Under the pieces are notes generated by a model that was not told the origin of the DNA, did not search any database, and saw only the letters and a list, made by a program, of their open reading frames with translations. This document shows positions 59,905 through 64,000 of a stretch of 64,000 bases of DNA, piece by piece. The position numbers were made by a program, and so were the translations under genes. This stretch comes from Candidatus Bathyarchaeota archaeon. Lineage in GTDB: Archaea; Thermoproteota; Bathyarchaeia; Bathyarchaeales; Bathycorpusculaceae. How positions within the stretch are numbered: position 1 is the first letter of the stretch; each line of letters begins with the position of its first letter. The stretch spans positions 90,817-154,816 of the forward strand of contig JARYLR010000001.1 in assembly GCA_029907545.1 (NCBI GenBank), given 5' to 3'.

Positions 59905-61689
59905 ATGTTGACAACAATTGAACTGTCAGGACGAGAACTTGGACTTATCAAGTTGATGGCCGACTTTTTCGTAGAAAAACCCGAGCTAACAGCCAAGATT
60001 GAAAGCTACACGACCACGCACTATGCGTTGATGAGCACCTACTCCGAAAACTTTGGCCTCTCTATAGAGGACACTTGGAAGGCATTTGAAGAACTTGAGA
60101 AAAAGATCAACGAGGCGCAGTATGTTCAAGTGGAGGCGCCCTATCCTCTTAAAAGGTGGTCTTCGCTTTCTGACGAGGAACTTAACATGCTTCGCGTTTT
60201 AGTTGACTACTTCTCTGAGAACCCAAAGATGGCGCAAACTGGCTCGCTTATGGCAAACAGGTCAGAAGCGATAATTGAAGCCTACAAATGGTTTTTCGGG
60301 ACAACCGAAGGCAACGGCGAATATGCTAGAGAAAGCTTCCAAAACCTAATGGAAAAGCTTCAGACAGCATCGTCAATCAAGATGGAAACGTTAGCGCCGG
60401 TTGTGGCTACACCAAACCCTTACGAAGCTGTTCTGCAGCTTCTACAGCTCGCTGCAAAGAAGCTGAACCTCGACCTCGGAGTACATGAGATGCTTAAAAG
60501 ACCAATGAGAACTCTTATAGTAAACATTCCTGTAGTAATGGACGATGGGAGCATACGTGTCTTCACAGGCTACCGCGTGCAACACAATGATTTGCTGGGA
60601 CCTACAAAAGGCGGAATCAGATATCACCCCGAGTTGACGCTGGACGAGGTCATAGCGCTGTCTGCTTGGATGACCTTTAAAACCGCAGTCACAGGGCTGC
60701 CTCTAGGCGGAGGCAAAGGCGGAATCCGTTGCAACCCAAAAGAGATGTCTCGAGGAGAGCTTGAAAGGTTGACAAGAGGCTACGCACGCGCCATGGCTAG
60801 GTTCATAGGACCATACTCTGACGTGCCTGCGCCAGATGTTTACACGGATGCTCAGACGATGGCTTGGATCATGGATGAATACAGCGAAGTCGTGGGCTAC
60901 AACGCCTTTGGAGTGGTTACTGGCAAACCAGTTCACATCGGTGGCTCGCTTGGCAGAAACGAGGCAACGTCACGCGGCGTGATGTACACGGTTATCGAGG
61001 CTGCAGGGCATTTGGGCATCAAGCTTGAAGGAGCGACAATTGCGGTTCAAGGCTATGGCAACGTTGGCTACCACGCTGCGCGGCTACTGAGAGAGCTCGG
61101 CTGCAAGATCATCGCAGTTTCAGACTCGAAGGGCGGGATCTATAACGCAGAAGGGGTGGATCCAGCAGGAGTTTTGAAACATAAAGATAAAACTGGCTCA
61201 GTTGTTGGCTACGGGGGCTGCAAGACCATAACAAACGAGGAGCTACTTGAACTAGAATGTGACATCCTTGTTCCCTCGGCGCTGGAAAATCAGATTACCA
61301 AGGCTAACGCAGGCAAGATCAAAGCCAAGATAGTTGCGGAAGGCGCAAACGGGCCTACGACACCTGAAGCAGACGAGATACTTTACCAAAACGGTGTCTT
61401 CGTTATTCCCGACATCCTTGCGAACTCTGGCGGCGTGATTGTCAGCTACTTTGAACAGGTGCAGAACCAGATGAATTACTACTGGACTGAGGAAGAAGTG
61501 CGCGCCAAGCTGAAGGCTACAATTACGAAGGCGTTCAAGGATGTTCTGGCGGTGTCGCTGAAATACAACGTCAATATGCGCGTCGCAGCCTACATCAGCG
61601 CAGTAAAGAGAATTGCTGACGCGATGCTTGTCCGCAAACACAAGTCTCTTGCACCGACCGTCGAGTCTAAGACTGTTTTAAACAAATAG
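59905..61689 (+). CDS. Glutamate dehydrogenase with duplicated N-terminal extension
   Basis: The 594-residue product has a normal GDH core from about residue 171: GPTKGGIRYHPELTLDEV, GGGKGGIRCNPKEMS, PAPDVYTDAQTMAWIMDEYS, VQGYGNVGYHAA and GANGPTTPEAD. In front of it are about 170 extra residues formed by two similar modules of about 75-80 residues (about 5-79 and 86-165). Both begin LS-x-x-EL-x-x-(I/L)-(K/R)-x-(L)-x-D-(F/Y)-F-x-E-x-P and end with ...E-x-x-AP. GDH is usually 415-420 residues. A GGAG site precedes ATG 59905. The gene's true function (enzyme, sensor or filament) is unknown. Confidence 0.9.
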   Translation: MLTTIELSGRELGLIKLMADFFVEKPELTAKIESYTTTHYALMSTYSENFGLSIEDTWKAFEELEKKINEAQYVQVEAPYPLKRWSSLSDEELNMLRVLVDYFSENPKMAQTGSLMANRSEAIIEAYKWFFGTTEGNGEYARESFQNLMEKLQTASSIKMETLAPVVATPNPYEAVLQLLQLAAKKLNLDLGVHEMLKRPMRTLIVNIPVVMDDGSIRVFTGYRVQHNDLLGPTKGGIRYHPELTLDEVIALSAWMTFKTAVTGLPLGGGKGGIRCNPKEMSRGELERLTRGYARAMARFIGPYSDVPAPDVYTDAQTMAWIMDEYSEVVGYNAFGVVTGKPVHIGGSLGRNEATSRGVMYTVIEAAGHLGIKLEGATIAVQGYGNVGYHAARLLRELGCKIIAVSDSKGGIYNAEGVDPAGVLKHKDKTGSVVGYGGCKTITNEELLELECDILVPSALENQITKANAGKIKAKIVAEGANGPTTPEADEILYQNGVFVIPDILANSGGVIVSYFEQVQNQMNYYWTEEEVRAKLKATITKAFKDVLAVSLKYNVNMRVAAYISAVKRIADAMLVRKHKSLAPTVESKTVLNK

Positions 61690-61713
61690 TTTTCTTCCCT
61701 CCTCTTTTTTTGC

Positions 61714-61741
61714 GTGTACATTATTCGTTGTTTGTGAACAC
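61714..61741. promoter_or_regulatory. Inverted GTGTACAT/GTGAACAC sites upstream of the RHH gene
   Basis: GTGTACAT (61714-61721) and GTGAACAC (61734-61741) have centres 20 bp apart, two helical turns. Outer arms CGTGT and ACACG are inverted. They directly abut the TTTAAAAG box (61743-61750) of the RHH gene and resemble the palindromes upstream of the extended GDH, suggesting regulation of both by one protein. Confidence 0.5.
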
Positions 61742-61782
61742 GTTTAAAAGGAACCCTTACAGAGATGGAAGTGGGAGTAGCG

Positions 61783-63717
61783 ATGTCTGTTCATCTTCAT
61801 ACCACAATAACGAAAAAAACTGACGATATGATTGAAGAATTAACGAAGACTTATGGTACAAAGAGCCGAGTTCTTGAGCAAGCCATAGAAACGCTTCTTA
61901 GAGTGGAAAGAGTTGGCTCATGCGAAGATTGCATCGTAAAGACAAAGGTGAATGAGCAGGCAAATCTTCGGAAGGCTCTGGATCTTACTTCTGTTGGAAG
62001 GAAAACCGTAGATAGCTTGTTAGAGGTGGCGATCGGCGACAAAACGTTTCAGGAGTTCATAGCTGAACAGAAGGGAGGCGCAAGGAACACGATTGAGATA
62101 CTTAAGGGGTCAACTTCTTTGAAGACACCAACAAACTTTAAGGATTTTGTGGTGGTTTTTGAAGAGATTCAGAGCTTGACGAGGCTTTTTGAGATTGCCT
62201 CTCGGAACGAAATAGAGAACACTGTTATACTTAGGCCGCATGTGTTTAGGCGTTTGCCTGAAATTGTGGCTTTCCAGTTAGCAGTAATTCTTGAGGGTTT
62301 GCAGGTGCCCTTTGACATAAGAGTGGTAGGTGAAGATGTCGCGGTCAAGTTGATGCGCCAAGAACTTTATTCTATCAGGAAGAAGGAGTTTACTGAGACT
62401 TTCAATGAGCAGATTGAGAAGAGGCTGTCGTCTTCTACGCCTGGTCTTTTCAGAGGCACTTTGATTTTAGTTGGGCCTGCGTTTATGAATTGGGCGGAGA
62501 AGCATCTGGAAGAACCTATAACTGATCTTGGTTCCTTCATCGAGGACTTGAGGGTTGCTCTGGGCAAGGATGAGTTTCCTGCTGAACCCGCGGAGTTTGT
62601 GAGAAGTCTGCTTTCGGCGTTCATGAAAATGAACTGGTTCAAGCAGGCTAAGGTTTTGCGTGAAGTTGATGAGAAGACTTTGGAGCTTTCTTTTCAGACT
62701 ACAACGCCTTCGGTGGCGAAGCTTTCGCTTGTGATGTTGTCGGTTGTTCTTGCGACGCGAGGCTGGAAGCTTCTCAAGTCCTCCGTGGATCACATGAATG
62801 TGACATTGACTGTCCAATTCATTGGTGTTGGCGATCAGAGTCTTCTTGATCAGGTGGTTGAGATAAGCCTGTTTCAGACTGTGGGCAAACAGTTTTTGGA
62901 TGTTGTGCCTGTTCCGCGTGAGGTTATGAACTCCTTTGCGTCCAAGATGTATGAAACCGATAAGGAGAGGTTCTCCGAGGTGTATCGTGACATGGGCACG
63001 CGTGTTGCCAGTGCTATTCGGTTGTTGGCGCGTGAGGATCGAGAGAAGGCGAAAAGGCTTTCTCAGACGTTTATTATGAAGAATCTGGCTTCGCTGCAGC
63101 CTGATGCAGAGATCCGATTTGTTGATGATGAGCATTTCACGATGATTTTTAAGAAGATTGACTTCCTTGTCATCCACAGTCAGCGTGTTTTGGTTGAATC
63201 TATTTTCAAAGAACTGGGTTACGAGATATCTACCACAGTTTTTCAGAACCTTCTAAGTTTCAAACTCAAGCGGCTGGAGAAGCCTCTTCTCGAGCCAGTT
63301 CCCCGCAAGAAGGTGATGCAGAACCTGATAGGCGAAATGTCTGCTAATTCTTGTGACGAGGCGTTCGAGCTTATCAAGGAGCAGTTGGACCAGATTTTTC
63401 CTGAAGACTATCCGTGGACGATTCGAGAGGTTGGCGACCGGCTATTGGAGATTTACCGCGAGCTCGGCATTGAGGTCGGAATCGAGTATTTTGAGGGAGG
63501 GTTTACGCTCAAGTACAGGACGTGCCCGTACTATCAGCTGGTTAAGTCTGGGCAGAAAACGTGGCTTTGCAATCTTCGTAAGAGGACAATAGACTACGTG
63601 GTTTCAAGGGTTTCTCATGGGAAGAAAGGAAAGATAAAAATCGTGAAGTCTCTGCTTAAGAACGAGCACCCCTGTGAATACGCCGTGTTTCTAACAGGCT
63701 TTCTTGAAGGAGAATAA
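61783..63717 (+). CDS. Large ribbon-helix-helix regulator with C-terminal cysteine domain
   Basis: The product of about 644 residues starts with a ribbon-helix-helix DNA-binding domain (SVHLHTTITKKTDDMIEELTKTYGTKSRVLEQAIETLLRVE, residues 2-42) followed by a CEDC pair. The long middle (about 60-560) matches no family I recognise. The C-terminus has spaced cysteines in TCPYYQLVKSGQKTWLC and HPCEYAVFL, as in the C-terminal cluster domain of SufR/COG2345-type regulators, perhaps a sensor. I choose ATG 61783 after GGGAG. It lies 93 nt downstream of the extended GDH. A typical RHH regulator is under 150 residues. Confidence 0.7.
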   Translation: MSVHLHTTITKKTDDMIEELTKTYGTKSRVLEQAIETLLRVERVGSCEDCIVKTKVNEQANLRKALDLTSVGRKTVDSLLEVAIGDKTFQEFIAEQKGGARNTIEILKGSTSLKTPTNFKDFVVVFEEIQSLTRLFEIASRNEIENTVILRPHVFRRLPEIVAFQLAVILEGLQVPFDIRVVGEDVAVKLMRQELYSIRKKEFTETFNEQIEKRLSSSTPGLFRGTLILVGPAFMNWAEKHLEEPITDLGSFIEDLRVALGKDEFPAEPAEFVRSLLSAFMKMNWFKQAKVLREVDEKTLELSFQTTTPSVAKLSLVMLSVVLATRGWKLLKSSVDHMNVTLTVQFIGVGDQSLLDQVVEISLFQTVGKQFLDVVPVPREVMNSFASKMYETDKERFSEVYRDMGTRVASAIRLLAREDREKAKRLSQTFIMKNLASLQPDAEIRFVDDEHFTMIFKKIDFLVIHSQRVLVESIFKELGYEISTTVFQNLLSFKLKRLEKPLLEPVPRKKVMQNLIGEMSANSCDEAFELIKEQLDQIFPEDYPWTIREVGDRLLEIYRELGIEVGIEYFEGGFTLKYRTCPYYQLVKSGQKTWLCNLRKRTIDYVVSRVSHGKKGKIKIVKSLLKNEHPCEYAVFLTGFLEGE

Positions 63718-63791
63718 GCCTCGCTTTTTTTCTGTGTAAAATATACTTTTATTAGCGTATGAGCGCACCTATAGGCTAGGAGGCGTCGACG

Positions 63792-64000
63792 TTGAGTTTT
63801 GAGATGTGGGCGGAGAAGTATCGGCCAAAGACGTTAGTTGACATCGTTGATCAGAAGGAGATTGTTGAGCGGTTGAAGAGCTTTGTTAGATCCAGAAATG
63901 TGCCGCACTGCATTTTTGCTGGTCCTCCTGGGACGGGGAAGACTACGGCGGCGCTTTGCTTGGCTAGAGATCTTTATGGTGACGGTTACCGTGAGCATCT
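63792..64000 (+). CDS. rfcS: Replication factor C small subunit (5' part only)
   Basis: The 69 codons before the window ends read [60 protein letters not shown], which has the RFC box [10 protein letters not shown] and Walker A GPPGTGKT. It is the AAA+ subunit of the clamp loader that puts PCNA on DNA. TTG 63792 follows an AGGAGG site 8 nt upstream. The gene continues past the right edge. Confidence 0.96.
   Translation, partial: MSFEMWAEKYRPKTLVDIVDQKEIVERLKSFVRSRNVPHCIFAGPPGTGKTTAALCLARDLYGDGYREH

Noticed and set aside
52683..61689. The two GDH genes as ends of a recombination duplication or mobile unit
   Set aside because: The cores differ substantially, one has a unique extension, and no terminal repeats or transposase are present.
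1..64000. tRNA, rRNA and SRP RNA genes
   Set aside because: I read the gaps for T-loop GTTCRANYC signals and long GC-rich folds and found none that also form a cloverleaf or 7S shape. A covariance-model search would be decisive.

Overview
The window is archaeal chromosome. Evidence includes a family-D DNA polymerase (both subunits), Orc1/Cdc6, MCM, two GINS proteins, a PriS/PriL primase, PCNA, RFC, Alba, aIF2-alpha, aIF5A, L44e, S27e, Nop10, Sec61-beta, geranylgeranylglyceryl phosphate synthase and an Elf1-like factor. Many genes have TATA boxes about 25 nt before a leaderless or short-leader start. The gene mix fits a Bathyarchaeia-like or neighbouring deep lineage, but the lineage is inferred and no rRNA is present. 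I found no rRNA, tRNA, CRISPR array, insertion sequence or intein.

Layout. 0-9 kb: srp54 (cut by the left edge), a secreted PPC-domain protein with a probable frameshift, a PAC2 chaperone plus Hsp20 pair, aIF5A, NAD kinase, Nob1 and a class III aminotransferase. 9-24 kb: alba, a four-subunit 2-oxoacid:ferredoxin oxidoreductase operon, a DUF2070 protein, an Lsm-like protein, Sec61-beta, glyA, a MazG-like protein, polD large subunit, GGGP synthase, Elf1, nadE with a nitrilase-family partner, and an aspartate-type aminotransferase. 24-27.7 kb: a helical protein, a membrane-anchored coiled-coil winged-helix protein surrounded by repeated TGTGA-type sites, another winged-helix protein, then an AT-rich gap of about 780 nt with ORB-like repeats, which I read as a replication origin just upstream of orc1/cdc6.

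28-36 kb: polD small subunit, DUF429 protein, PhoU-type regulator, a beta-solenoid (bactofilin-like) protein, pcna and priL. 36-49 kb: a surface-glycan block (polyprenol-P-mannose synthase-like GT2, GT2, two GT4s, a GT-C-like membrane protein, an archaeosortase, UDP-GlcNAc 2-epimerase) interleaved with priS-gins51 and the classic L44e-S27e-aIF2-alpha-Nop10-PAC2 operon. 49-64 kb: a type IV pilin-like protein, gins23-mcm, a nitrogen block (glutamate dehydrogenase, archaeal glutamate synthase, and a second glutamate dehydrogenase with a duplicated N-terminal module), tldD/tldE, a KaiC-like protein lacking the P-loop lysine, a large ribbon-helix-helix regulator, and the start of the RFC small subunit.

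The main picture is a replisome gene island around a predicted origin. The most novel-looking items are the membrane-anchored winged-helix protein with its own repeated sites next to that origin, and the extended glutamate dehydrogenase / KaiC-like / ribbon-helix-helix group with shared TGTACA-type palindromes.
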